Origin: Cohaesibacter gelatinilyticus | GTDB taxonomy: Bacteria > Pseudomonadota > Alphaproteobacteria > Rhizobiales > Cohaesibacteraceae | Direction of reading: 5' to 3' | Assembly: GCF_900215605.1 (NCBI RefSeq) | Contig: NZ_OBEL01000001.1 | Location: 1,240,001 to 1,304,000, forward strand | Length of the DNA stretch: 64,000 nt | Part shown: piece after piece, positions 36,197 to 45,299 of the stretch | Layout: every line of letters starts with the position of its first letter | Numbering within the stretch: position 1 is the stretch's first letter | Translations under genes and position numbers: made by a program | Notes under the pieces: generated by a model | Seen by the model: the letters and a program-made list of their open reading frames with translations, nothing else | Database searches by the model: none | What the model was told of the DNA's origin: nothing

Positions 36197-37525
36197 CTAT
36201 TTTGTCTCAAAGGTCAAAATGGCTTCGAAGCCTTGGTTAGAACCATGGCGAGGTGATTGCAACAGCATCTCACCATCGGTCTGGTTCATGATGGTCTGAA
36301 CGATGGAAAGGCCGAGCCCGGTTCCTTCCGCTTTTGTCTCGCCCCGCTCGAATGGTTCGCTCAGACGGGCCAGACTGTTTTTTTGAATTACCGGGCCATC
36401 ATTGGTGATGTGCAGATGTCCCTTTGCATCAAGGAAAATATCGATAGGTGCTGATTTGCTGCCATGTTTGAGTGCATTCTCTATCAGGTTGCGGATGATG
36501 ACAGCAAAGGCATCCAATTCTATCGGGCCTCGCAAAGGCCTATCTTTTGGCAAATCTATGTTCAGTCGATCCGCATTTGCTTTGTCGGAGGCCATATCGC
36601 GTAGAACCAGTTGCAACACTGGGAGCAAATCATTGTGGGTCTCCGAGCGAGCGAAGCCAGCTTCCAGTCTTGATAATTGCAGCAATTGCTCGGACAAGTT
36701 GGCAAGGTGGCGCAGAGCAAAATTGATATTTTCAGTTCTTTGAGCCGCCGGATGATCACCCAATTCAATGGATAGACGCTGAACTTGCGCCAATGCGCCA
36801 GCAATTGGCGTTCTAAGTTCATGTGCTGAACTGGCCGCAAAGGCGCGTTCTGCATTAAGGGCAGCACGTAGGCGCTCAATCAGGTCTGCCACAGCATGGG
36901 CGATGGGAGCAATTTCTTCCGGGTAGCCATCGGTCGTGGTTGGGGTGAGGTTATGACCATCTCGGCTGGCAATATCCTGCCTCAGATCGTCAACTGGCTG
37001 CATGGCCCGGCGTACTATATGCCAGATCCAGAAACCCATCAGAGGCAGAAGAATGATGAGAGGCAGCAGCAATGCGGAAAGGCTTTCCCAGAAAACCTCA
37101 TTGCGGTGTTCATTCAACTCAATGGTGACGATGGAATAACCGGTCTCGCGATCAGTCAGGACAAAATATCGTTGGCCTCGCTGACTGGAGAAGCCCTCTG
37201 GCAATGCGGGAATGATCACCGCATTCGGTGTGTCATCGGAGATGATGATCGGTGCATCTGATGCATTACGCACATAATAAGAGATATAGGTTTCTTCCAG
37301 ATCAAGCTTTGGAATGCGGCGTTCTTCGCCTTCCTCAATCTCATGAAGATCATCAAGAGCAAGGGGAAGTAGTCTTTGTGCTGTTTGTTGTAGGGCATTA
37401 TCAAAGCTCTCATTCAGCTCTTCTTGAATGATGTATCCCGATATGCCTGTTGCCAGCAGCCAGAGCAATGCTACCGCAGGAATGAGGCTGACGACGAGAT
37501 GACGAACTATGGATTTCTGTTTCAT
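36197..37525 (-). CDS. Sensor histidine kinase
   Basis: This 442-residue kinase has a first membrane segment at about residues 10-30, a periplasmic domain to about residue 150, a second segment, a HAMP-like linker and the catalytic core. The H box is SSAHELRTP, the N box NLIENALKHG, and the G box GTGLGLSIV. The periplasmic domain carries an acidic stretch (HEIEEGEERR) with ExxE spacing that recalls the iron-sensing motif of PmrB-type kinases. With a ferric-reductase-like neighbour, metal sensing is a reasonable guess. The start ATG overlaps the regulator stop (ATGA). Confidence 0.92.
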   Translation of the reverse strand: MKQKSIVRHLVVSLIPAVALLWLLATGISGYIIQEELNESFDNALQQTAQRLLPLALDDLHEIEEGEERRIPKLDLEETYISYYVRNASDAPIIISDDTPNAVIIPALPEGFSSQRGQRYFVLTDRETGYSIVTIELNEHRNEVFWESLSALLLPLIILLPLMGFWIWHIVRRAMQPVDDLRQDIASRDGHNLTPTTTDGYPEEIAPIAHAVADLIERLRAALNAERAFAASSAHELRTPIAGALAQVQRLSIELGDHPAAQRTENINFALRHLANLSEQLLQLSRLEAGFARSETHNDLLPVLQLVLRDMASDKANADRLNIDLPKDRPLRGPIELDAFAVIIRNLIENALKHGSKSAPIDIFLDAKGHLHITNDGPVIQKNSLARLSEPFERGETKAEGTGLGLSIVQTIMNQTDGEMLLQSPRHGSNQGFEAILTFETK

Positions 37526-38184
37526 CTCTCAACACTCATCTTGTAGCCGATGCCCCGGACCGTGGTGATGACATTCTTGCCGAGTTTCTTGCGCAAGCGA
37601 GAGACGAAAACCTGTACGGCATTGCTCTCGACTTCTGATCCAAACTGATAGAGCGAATCTTCGATCTCGGCAGTGGTGACAATGGCCCCTAGATTCCTGC
37701 ACAGGCGTTCGAGGATTGCAAATTCTCGTGCCGTTAGTGTGACAGGCTTGTCGGTCTTGGTGACAATCTTTCGGCTTAGGTCTATCGAGACATCGTCAAT
37801 GACGAGTGCGGGATTGGACTGCCCCGAATAGCGGCGGGTCACGGCCGACAGGCGCGCACTGAGCTCCAATAGATCAAAGGGCTTGACCAGATAATCATCT
37901 GCACCGGAATTTAGGCCCTCAATGCGCACGGCAATCTGGTCTTGAGCGGTCAGGATGATGACGGGTATTTCGCTGCCGCTGTCGCGCAAGGACCGCAGAA
38001 GATCAAGTCCACGCCCGTCCGGCAGTCCCAGATCAAGCAGCAGGGTTTCATAGTCCACAGTTTCGAGGGCTAGGCGCGTATCGTCCAAGCGCTGCATCCA
38101 GTCCACGCTGTGGCCTTCTGCTGCCATATGATCACGGACCGCAGCGCCCAAAACATAATCATCTTCCACCAGCAATATTCGCAC
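37522..38184 (-). CDS. OmpR-family response regulator
   Basis: This 220-residue regulator has an N-terminal receiver domain (ILLVEDDYVLG, phospho-acceptor Asp in LLLDLGLPDGRG, conserved Lys in DDYLVKPFD). The C-terminal winged helix ends NVITTVRGIGYKM. It is the QseB/PmrA type. GTG at 38184 with GAGG 7 nt upstream gives the family's usual N-terminus; the longer frame to 38229 is rejected. It is divergent from the DUF2271-PepSY-apbE operon, which it probably controls. Confidence 0.93.
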   Translation of the reverse strand: MRILLVEDDYVLGAAVRDHMAAEGHSVDWMQRLDDTRLALETVDYETLLLDLGLPDGRGLDLLRSLRDSGSEIPVIILTAQDQIAVRIEGLNSGADDYLVKPFDLLELSARLSAVTRRYSGQSNPALVIDDVSIDLSRKIVTKTDKPVTLTAREFAILERLCRNLGAIVTTAEIEDSLYQFGSEVESNAVQVFVSRLRKKLGKNVITTVRGIGYKMSVER

Positions 38185-38255
38185 TGTTTTACCTCGTGGC
38201 CTTAGGGGCTGTTCGTACCCTTTTGGCACGTTCCTTGGTTGATGAATAGTCTACT

Positions 38256-38296
38256 TTCCTGACAGGAAGCTGAACGTATTTCTTCTTGTCGTTCAG
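38256..38296. promoter_or_regulatory. Inverted repeats in the divergent regulator/DUF2271 promoter region
   Basis: A perfect 13-bp palindrome TTCCTGACAGGAA (38256-38268) is followed by CTGAACG-N13-CGTTCAG (38270-38296). Both lie between the divergent response-regulator and DUF2271 genes, the place for response-regulator binding. Which one is the operator cannot be told by eye. Confidence 0.4.
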
Positions 38297-38357
38297 TTTG
38301 CTGTCAGCTTGCTTTGCTTCTTTTGTGGCATCTGCTGATCAATACGGAGAGTTCATC

Positions 38358-38843
38358 ATGAAAAAACTGCTTGCGACACTTTTGGTTTCTTCATCGCTCA
38401 TCGCCCTTTTCGCAATGTCAGACACGGCTGAGGCAAGGGCGATTGAAATTCAAACCCAATTGAAGAAATATCGGGGCCCCGCTGCCTACATGGCGGTGTA
38501 TCTGACCAAGCCAAATGGAGCCTATCATTCCACGATTGCCATATCAGGCAGCAAATCCAAATATTATCCGCATTTGCGTGGCTGGTATCGCGGCGTTTCC
38601 AGAGCTGGAGGTCGTGTCGATGGAGTAACTGGAGCTAGTGTCGGTGGTGGTCGCACGATGACGGTCACTACCGACATTGCCGATGCCCTGATCGAGGCTG
38701 GCTATAAAATTCACGTCGATACCTCGGTTGAAGAGCGCGGCGATTATCGCAGTGATGCTGTGGTTCCGCTCAAAGGTGCTGGCAGTGCTACCTCTGTTCG
38801 TGGACGTGGCATTGTGAAATCTCTTGCCGTTCGTGTGAAATAG
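38358..38843 (+). CDS. Secreted DUF2271 protein with a candidate flavinylation motif
   Basis: This 161-residue protein has a signal peptide (MKKLLATLLVSSSLIALFA..., cleavage after about residue 26) and a DUF2271 domain. Residues 88-94 read DGVTGAS, which fits the ApbE flavinylation pattern Dxx(S/T)(G/S)A(S/T) known from NqrC and RnfG. The acceptor would be Ser94. An ApbE transferase and a PepSY-flavodoxin reductase are encoded immediately downstream, so a periplasmic protein carrying covalent FMN is a strong hypothesis. The ATG at 38358 has GGAGAG upstream. Function is not established for the family. Confidence 0.75.
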   Translation: MKKLLATLLVSSSLIALFAMSDTAEARAIEIQTQLKKYRGPAAYMAVYLTKPNGAYHSTIAISGSKSKYYPHLRGWYRGVSRAGGRVDGVTGASVGGGRTMTVTTDIADALIEAGYKIHVDTSVEERGDYRSDAVVPLKGAGSATSVRGRGIVKSLAVRVK

Positions 38844-38854
38844 GAGTGCATGTC

Positions 38855-41032
38855 ATGCGATTACTGCATTCCTATCTTGGTTTGGGTGGGGTGATTTTGG
38901 CCTGTTTCTTGGCTATCACAGGCGCCCTTCTATCATTGCAACCGGCACTGGATGCCTCATCTGTCGTGGATGGAACCGGGGCAGGCGATGTTGCTGTATT
39001 GGCAGGATTGATCTCGGAACAGGTGCCTCAAGTGGAACGCATAGAGCGCAAGGCAAGCGGTCAAATCCTTGCTCATGCGAATACTGACGAGGGCCCCTTG
39101 GTACTGGTGATCAATCCGGAAACTGGAGTGGTCATCGGTCCCAATGAGGCTTCCGGTTTTTTCGGCATGTTAGCCGAGCTTCATCGTGAAATGTTTATCG
39201 GAGATGCAGGTCGTATGCTGGCAGGTTTCGGAGCCGGGACGATGCTGTTGCTGTCCGTCTCGGGCCTTTTTCTTCTGAAACGTAGATGCGGTAGTTGGTC
39301 ACAATTGCTGCGCCCGGCAAAAGGGGAAGGGGTCAGCCGCTTGCATGTCGAGGTTAGCCGGTTGGCGTTGCCTGGCTTGTTGTTGACGTCGTTTACAGCA
39401 CTTTATCTGTCATTGGCCAGTTTTGAACTGGTTTCAACAGGACAGACGGCAATGCCGGCTTTCCCGGAGCAAATGGAGCAAGGTGAAGTTGTCCCGGTAT
39501 CAGATCTTTCCAGCTTGCAAACAATCAAGCTTGAGAATTTTCGGGAGCTGATCTTTCCCTTTCCCGGTGATTTAAGTGATCCTTACACGCTGACCACAGA
39601 TCAGGGTATGGCTTACATCGATCCGGTATCAGGCAAGACTCATTCTTTCGCGGCTTTCTCTGTTTCTCAGCAGATATATGAGTTTATCTATTCGCTGCAT
39701 AGTGGGCAGGGTATGTGGTGGCTCGGAGTGCTGTTGGGGCTTTCCTCTTTATCTGTTCCCGCCTTGTCTTTGACCGGTCTTTGGATGTGGCACAAACGAG
39801 CAAGCGGTGCAGCCAACATAGGGGAAACTGATCTGAGTGACGCAGGATTTGTCATTCTGGTCGGTAGTGAGGGCAATAGCACCTGGTCTTTTGCGGACAG
39901 TTTGAAAACGGCTCTTGGGGCGCATGGCAATGTGGTGCATTGCGCGAAAATGAATGATGTCAGTGATCTGCATTTGGCCGACAAGCATGTTTTCATTCTG
40001 ACCTCTACCTATGGCGATGGGCAGTCTCCGGCCTCTGCGGATATTTTCCTGAACCGTATGAAAAACTTGCAGGTGCAGAATGCCAGATCCATTTCTGTTC
40101 TGGGTTTTGGCGATGAGGCATTTGCGCATTATTGCCAGTTTGCGAAGGATGTAGATCAACATTTGACTCGATTGGGTGCGCGATCTCTGACTCCATTAGG
40201 ATTGGTCAATAAGCGATCTCTCACTGACTTTGGCAAATGGGCCGATCAAGTTGGCAAGGCCTTGGGGCAGGAGCTGGTTTTCGAGCATAAGCAACATGTC
40301 CCGATGACTACGGCATGGCAGGTGATTAGCCGTAAGGTATATGGATCCGAATTTTCAGAGCCGACTATCATTTTGCGATTGGTCCCACCAGCGGGCCTCT
40401 TGCACCAAACCTATGCCACAGGAGATCTGATTGGCATTGTGGCGGCTCCTGGTGTTGCTCCGCGTTATTATTCGCTCGCTTCCTCCAGCAAAGAGGGATA
40501 TCTGGAGGTTTGCGTCAAACGTCATCGCCGTGGGATTTGCTCCACTTACCTCCATTCCCTGCGAGTTGGCGATCAAATTGATGGATTCATCAAGGAAAAT
40601 CCCGCCTTCAAACCAAGTGAGGCCCCGGTTCCGAAGATCTTGATTGGTGCGGGTACGGGGATTGCGCCTTTGGCCGGGTTTGCCCGTGCCGGTCAGATCG
40701 GGCGTGATACCCATCTCTATTGGGGGGGGCGCCATCCTCAGTCAGATTTTCTGTTTCGCGATGATCTGATGTCCTGTCGGCAGGATGGACGCCTCGCCGG
40801 ATTGAGGACTGCATTTTCGCGCTTTTCCCATCGCCAATATGTGCAGGACAAGATCCGCGAGGATAGTAGTCTCATTCAATCGCTTGTTCTTTCCGGGGGC
40901 CAGATCCTGATTTGTGGCGGACAAGCCATGGCAAGGGATGTGCGCGCCACCTTGGAAGAGATATTGCGCCCGCTTGGCCTCAATGTCGAAACGCTCAAAC
41001 AATCCAGAAGGTATCTTGAAGATGTCTATTAA
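38855..41032 (+). CDS. PepSY-flavodoxin-FAD reductase fusion membrane protein
   Basis: This 725-residue fusion has three parts. The first (about 1-330) is a PepSY-associated membrane unit with about four membrane segments and histidines in LHSYLGLGG, ELHREMF and SLHSGQGMWW. The second (about 340-470) is a flavodoxin-like domain, with FVILVGSEGNSTW as FMN loop and STYGDGQSP. The third (about 490-725) is a ferredoxin-reductase-like domain with the FAD motif RYYSLASS, GxCSTYL and the NADP motif IGAGTGIAPLAGF. The layout parallels sulfite reductase/P450 reductase attached to a membrane haem unit, so electrons can run from NADPH through FAD and FMN across the membrane. ATG 38855 follows AGGAG. Confidence 0.88.
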   Translation: MRLLHSYLGLGGVILACFLAITGALLSLQPALDASSVVDGTGAGDVAVLAGLISEQVPQVERIERKASGQILAHANTDEGPLVLVINPETGVVIGPNEASGFFGMLAELHREMFIGDAGRMLAGFGAGTMLLLSVSGLFLLKRRCGSWSQLLRPAKGEGVSRLHVEVSRLALPGLLLTSFTALYLSLASFELVSTGQTAMPAFPEQMEQGEVVPVSDLSSLQTIKLENFRELIFPFPGDLSDPYTLTTDQGMAYIDPVSGKTHSFAAFSVSQQIYEFIYSLHSGQGMWWLGVLLGLSSLSVPALSLTGLWMWHKRASGAANIGETDLSDAGFVILVGSEGNSTWSFADSLKTALGAHGNVVHCAKMNDVSDLHLADKHVFILTSTYGDGQSPASADIFLNRMKNLQVQNARSISVLGFGDEAFAHYCQFAKDVDQHLTRLGARSLTPLGLVNKRSLTDFGKWADQVGKALGQELVFEHKQHVPMTTAWQVISRKVYGSEFSEPTIILRLVPPAGLLHQTYATGDLIGIVAAPGVAPRYYSLASSSKEGYLEVCVKRHRRGICSTYLHSLRVGDQIDGFIKENPAFKPSEAPVPKILIGAGTGIAPLAGFARAGQIGRDTHLYWGGRHPQSDFLFRDDLMSCRQDGRLAGLRTAFSRFSHRQYVQDKIREDSSLIQSLVLSGGQILICGGQAMARDVRATLEEILRPLGLNVETLKQSRRYLEDVY

Positions 41033-41051
41033 ATGCATGCAGGCGGCGACC

Positions 41052-41951
41052 ATGACAGATTTGGAACGTTATGTGATCAATGGTCCAACCATGGGGACAT
41101 GTTATTCAGCAATCGTGTGTGGGAGCACGTCTTTGGATATCGAGAATCTGGAGAAGCAGCTGGAGCGGGTGGTCTCGTTGGTTGATGGACAGATGTCGAC
41201 CTGGAAACCTCACTCTGATCTGATGCGATTGAATAGAACCCCCCTTGAGCATTGGGTGCCCATACCCGTTCAATTGTTTGAGGTTCTTGATGATGCTTTG
41301 GAAATTCAAGGCCTCTCAAACGGGGCGTTCGATATCGGTATTGGTGATGTCGTCAATGCCTGGGGCTTTGGCGCACAAGGGCCAGAGCTAGATTTGAAAG
41401 CCATCAAGGAGCAGGGGAAAATATCTGTTCCTGTGAGACGGGAACCTGCTTTTGAACTTGATGCTGATGGCTATCGTGCTCGACGGCTATTGCCACGACA
41501 ACTTGATCTTTCAGGCATTGCCAAAGGCTATGCAGTGGATTTGATGGCCGAGATTGTCGAGCAATTCGGGATCCAGGACTATTTGGTTTCCATTGATGGT
41601 GAGTTACGCACCGCTGGATGCCGCGAAGATGGTGCACCTTGGTGTATTGCTGTCGAAACATCAGATCCATTGCGGCGCGCGGCTGGGGAATATCTGGAAA
41701 TCTGCGATATTGCAGTGGCGACGTCCGGGTCGTATCGCCATCTACGTCAGATCGGCAACCTCATCGTGTCGCACACAATGGATGGAAGGAGTTTGAAGCC
41801 TGCTATGACTGGTACTTCCTCGGTTACCGTATTCTGTGAAAGCTGCATGCAAGCAGATGCCTGGGCTACTGCGTTGATGGTTCTCGGGGAGGCTGAGGGT
41901 TGGAAAGTGGCGGGAGAACTCGGGCTGAACGTGAAATTCAGCAAAGATTGA
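41052..41951 (+). CDS. apbE: FAD:protein FMN transferase
   Basis: ApbE attaches FMN from FAD to a Thr or Ser of periplasmic or membrane flavoproteins using Mg. Family marks are NGPTMGTCYSA at the N-terminus, the LDLSGIAKGYAVDLMAE helix and the late ATSGSYRH and SCMQADAWATALMVLG motifs. No signal peptide is seen, so it is either cytoplasmic or translocated in another way. The start is uncertain: ATG 41052 gives the usual N-terminus, while ATG 41022 or 41037 would add 10 or 5 residues and overlap the upstream gene. The DUF2271 protein two genes upstream is the natural target. Confidence 0.9.
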   Translation: MTDLERYVINGPTMGTCYSAIVCGSTSLDIENLEKQLERVVSLVDGQMSTWKPHSDLMRLNRTPLEHWVPIPVQLFEVLDDALEIQGLSNGAFDIGIGDVVNAWGFGAQGPELDLKAIKEQGKISVPVRREPAFELDADGYRARRLLPRQLDLSGIAKGYAVDLMAEIVEQFGIQDYLVSIDGELRTAGCREDGAPWCIAVETSDPLRRAAGEYLEICDIAVATSGSYRHLRQIGNLIVSHTMDGRSLKPAMTGTSSVTVFCESCMQADAWATALMVLGEAEGWKVAGELGLNVKFSKD

Positions 41952-42050
41952 GCAGACTATTTCTGCATGGAAAGTGATCTGCACCAGGAGTGTTTAGCTT
42001 TAAATGTGGATGCAGATCACCTAGGATAGAAAATCATGCAGTCTGGTGAG

Positions 42051-43661
42051 CTAATTGCCGCCGCGGCCTTCTTTGTGAGCCTGATTGACTTCCTCTTGGT
42101 CCCAGAAACCAATCTGGATGCCACGGAAGAATTCCATGCCTGCACGCTTGTCGATTTCATCGTCAGATATCGTCACGCGGTTATGATGTTGACGAGCCCA
42201 ATCAAACAAGTGGGATAACAGGTTTTCCCGAATGCCTGCATGCTCTGCTGATGCACCAAGATCATGAAATTCTTGCGGATCTTCATTCAGGTCGTAGAGC
42301 ATTGGGCGATAGCCTTCCACATGAATAAGCTTGTAGCGCCCGTCATAGACCATTGTCAGTCGGCAATCCTTGACGCTTTTCTTCAGAAGGCTTCGAGCCA
42401 ATCGGGAGGAATAGTCATATTCCGAAATCACGAAATCACGTTCGACTGCTGTGTTCTGGCGAATATGCGGCAACAAGGATTTACCTTCCAGAATATGATC
42501 AGGAACGTAACCGCCAAAGAAATCGACAAAGGTTGGAGCCAGATCAATGGATTCAATCAGAGCATCGCTGACACTTCCACGGCTTTGATCAGCGTCCTTG
42601 GATGGATCGACAATAATGAGTGGGATTTTCACTGACTGTTCATGGAACAGCTCTTTCTCCCCGAGCCAATGATCGCCCAGATAATCACCATGATCGGACG
42701 TGAACACAATCAGGGTTTCATCCAACTGTCCGCTTTCCTCGAGATAGCTCATGAGACGACCAATCTGATCATCAATTTGCTTGATCAGGCCCATATAGGC
42801 TGGGATGACGCGCTCTCGAACGTCATCGCGGCAAAAGACCTTGGAGAAACGATGCTGATGATAAGCTTCGAGTAGCGGGTGCGGATCCTCGCGTTCCACT
42901 TCATCACGAAGAACCGGTATCACATCATCCTTGTCATACATGTCATGGTAAGGAGCCGGCACGATATAAGGCCAATGCGGCTTGATGTAGGAAAGATGGA
43001 GACACCAGGATTTATCCTTTGATTGCTCCATGAACTCAATGGCACGGCTGGTAGTGTAAGGGGTCTCGGAATCTTCTTCCTCAATCCGGGCGGGTTTGTC
43101 GGCATGGGACATGAGCCAGCCAGAGAGGATTTCATCATCCTTTTCCCCTTGAGCGGAGTTCGCCCACTGTTCCCACGGGTTTGGGCCGCCATAATCAAGA
43201 CCACGAAGATAATCATTGTAATGGCTTGGCTCTTGCGCCCCATCGGGATGAAGACCGTCCAGACGGTCCCAGACTTCAAATCCGCATTCGGAAATGTGCA
43301 CACCAATGGCAGAGTTCGGATTGATGCCGAGACGTTTCATACCCTCTGTGTCAGCGGCCATGTGGGTTTTGCCGCAGAGAACAGTTCGGACATCCAACTT
43401 AGACAAGTGATCACCGAGCGTCATTTCTCCAACACGCAAAGGAAACTTGTTCCAGGTAGAACCATGGCTGCGCACATAACGGCCCGTATAGAAGCTCATG
43501 CGACTTGGGCCGCAGATTGGGGACTGCACATAGGCTTTATCGAAGCGCACCCCGCGAGCAGCCAGCTTGTCGATATTGGGGGTCTGCAAGGTCGGGTGTC
43601 CGGCGCAACCAAGATAATCAAAGCGAAGCTGGTCGCACATGATGAAGAGTACATTTTTCAT
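42051..43661 (-). CDS. Sulfatase-superfamily hydrolase
   Basis: This 536-residue alkaline-phosphatase-superfamily enzyme has the sulfatase motif SPICGPSRMSFYTGRY. The cysteine of CGPSR would be converted to formylglycine by a maturase not seen in the window. Metal ligands are suggested by IMCDQLRFD (a DQ pair as in phosphonate monoester hydrolases and choline sulfatase, not the DD of arylsulfatases) and FTSDHGDYLGDHWLGEKELF. No signal peptide is present, so it acts in the cytoplasm on imported material. It is the last gene of the transporter operon. Sulfate ester, phosphonate ester or phosphodiester hydrolysis are all possible. Confidence 0.88.
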   Translation of the reverse strand: MKNVLFIMCDQLRFDYLGCAGHPTLQTPNIDKLAARGVRFDKAYVQSPICGPSRMSFYTGRYVRSHGSTWNKFPLRVGEMTLGDHLSKLDVRTVLCGKTHMAADTEGMKRLGINPNSAIGVHISECGFEVWDRLDGLHPDGAQEPSHYNDYLRGLDYGGPNPWEQWANSAQGEKDDEILSGWLMSHADKPARIEEEDSETPYTTSRAIEFMEQSKDKSWCLHLSYIKPHWPYIVPAPYHDMYDKDDVIPVLRDEVEREDPHPLLEAYHQHRFSKVFCRDDVRERVIPAYMGLIKQIDDQIGRLMSYLEESGQLDETLIVFTSDHGDYLGDHWLGEKELFHEQSVKIPLIIVDPSKDADQSRGSVSDALIESIDLAPTFVDFFGGYVPDHILEGKSLLPHIRQNTAVERDFVISEYDYSSRLARSLLKKSVKDCRLTMVYDGRYKLIHVEGYRPMLYDLNEDPQEFHDLGASAEHAGIRENLLSHLFDWARQHHNRVTISDDEIDKRAGMEFFRGIQIGFWDQEEVNQAHKEGRGGN

Positions 43662-43706
43662 TCGATATTATTCCCGATCCTTACAGAAATACTTGGTTGT
43701 CCGCGA

Positions 43707-45212
43707 TCACAAATCTGTTTCCGGATTCCGATTCACAATGCCAAGCCAATATACGACACCAACCGATAACAGCAGCAATGTCAATGCGATGGGGTGATTG
43801 ATGAGATTGGTCCAGTCACCTTTCAAAATCGTCAGGCTTTGACCAAGGGACAGCTCGAAACGCGGTCCCAGGAAAAAGGTGATGATAAACACCACAACCG
43901 GATAGCCCATTGCATTCATGCCCAGACCAATGCAAGCAAAGAGCAGCATGGTATAGACACCGAAGACACCGCCCGTAGAAAGATAGACACCGATCACACA
44001 CAAGATGAGCGCAGATGCAAAGACAATGGATTCTGGGGCTGAAATCAGCTTTGCCCAAAGGCGCAGACCAAACAAACCGCAGAACAGATTGCAGATATTG
44101 GCTATCACCATAGCGCCGAAGAGACCATAGATCAGCTGCCCCTGTTCTGCGAACAACAATGGGCCCGGCTGGATCCCCTGGATCAGAAAGGCGCTGATCA
44201 AAAGAGCGGCCGATGCACTACCCGGTAGACCCAAGGTGAGCAGAGGAATGAAATCCGCACCGGCAACGGAACTGTTGGCAGATTCAGTTGCTGCAATGCC
44301 GCGCAAATCACCCTTGCCGAAATTCTCAGGGTTTTTCGAGGCCTGTTTGGTGGAGGCGTAGCTCATGAAGGCGGCAGCGGTAGATCCCATGCCAGGAATT
44401 GCGCCAATAAGCGTTCCAATGCTTGCCCCACGCAACAATGTGAAACGACAGCCCCAATATTCACTCCAACTGACGTTGCGATCTTCCGCCGGTTGGTCGC
44501 GAGGAATATTCACCGCAGGTCGCACTTCGCCGCGCATGGCAGCTAGTCTTGCAATAATCTCGGATACAGCGAGGGACCCGATAGCGACTGAGGCGATTGG
44601 GAAGCCGTCATACAGATCAAAGAAACCGAAGATGAAACGGGGAGTGGAATGTTCCGGATCCAGCCCAACGGAGGCGCACAGAAGCCCAAAAGCCGCTGCT
44701 ATTATTCCTTTTGTGACAGAAGACCCGATCAGGCCTGAAATAACCGCAAAGGCGAAAACCATCAGAGCGAAAATCTCGACCGGTCCCATATTCAATGCGA
44801 TGATGGCCAGCGGGGCTGCGATGGTGATCAGAACAAGATCGCTGAATGTGTCGCCGGTCACCGAAGAAAAAAGCGCCATCTTCATGGCTTTGAGCGGCTT
44901 TCCCTTTTTTGATAAAGGATAACCATCCAATGCGGTTGCCGCTGCATCGGGTGTGCCGGGAGTGTTGATCAGAATGGCCGGGATTGCACCACCAATCAGT
45001 CCGCCTTTATTCACTCCAACCAGAAAACCGATTGCGGGCAAGGGATTGAGAACAAAGGTAAAGGGTATGGCGATGGCCATCGTCATGACCGGACCAATGC
45101 CTGGCATGGCACCAACAAATTGCCCGACGATAATCCCACACAGAACAAACAGGATATTGGTAAGGGTGAATGCATCTGACAAGCCGGCAAAAACTACGGA
45201 TAAGTCTGGCAT
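43707..45212 (-). CDS. tctA: Tripartite tricarboxylate transporter, large membrane subunit
   Basis: TctA is the large membrane subunit (501 residues, 10-12 predicted segments) of a TTT-family importer that uses a periplasmic binding protein and an ion gradient. Family marks are GIIVGQFVGAMPGIGPVMTMAIAIP at the N-terminus, GLIGGAIPAILINTPGTPDAAATALDGYPL, and GSTAAAFMSYA in the centre. It lies between tctB and the sulfatase gene. TTT systems import citrate, other carboxylates or aromatic acids; the substrate is not predictable. Confidence 0.95.
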   Translation of the reverse strand: MPDLSVVFAGLSDAFTLTNILFVLCGIIVGQFVGAMPGIGPVMTMAIAIPFTFVLNPLPAIGFLVGVNKGGLIGGAIPAILINTPGTPDAAATALDGYPLSKKGKPLKAMKMALFSSVTGDTFSDLVLITIAAPLAIIALNMGPVEIFALMVFAFAVISGLIGSSVTKGIIAAAFGLLCASVGLDPEHSTPRFIFGFFDLYDGFPIASVAIGSLAVSEIIARLAAMRGEVRPAVNIPRDQPAEDRNVSWSEYWGCRFTLLRGASIGTLIGAIPGMGSTAAAFMSYASTKQASKNPENFGKGDLRGIAATESANSSVAGADFIPLLTLGLPGSASAALLISAFLIQGIQPGPLLFAEQGQLIYGLFGAMVIANICNLFCGLFGLRLWAKLISAPESIVFASALILCVIGVYLSTGGVFGVYTMLLFACIGLGMNAMGYPVVVFIITFFLGPRFELSLGQSLTILKGDWTNLINHPIALTLLLLSVGVVYWLGIVNRNPETDL

Positions 45213-45299
45213 TTTTCCTCCCCTTGATATGACATCTCTCGGAGAGCTTGCCTATGGAAAAAGGCGCTCATCACGATGGAGATGTGTGAATATGAAAAG

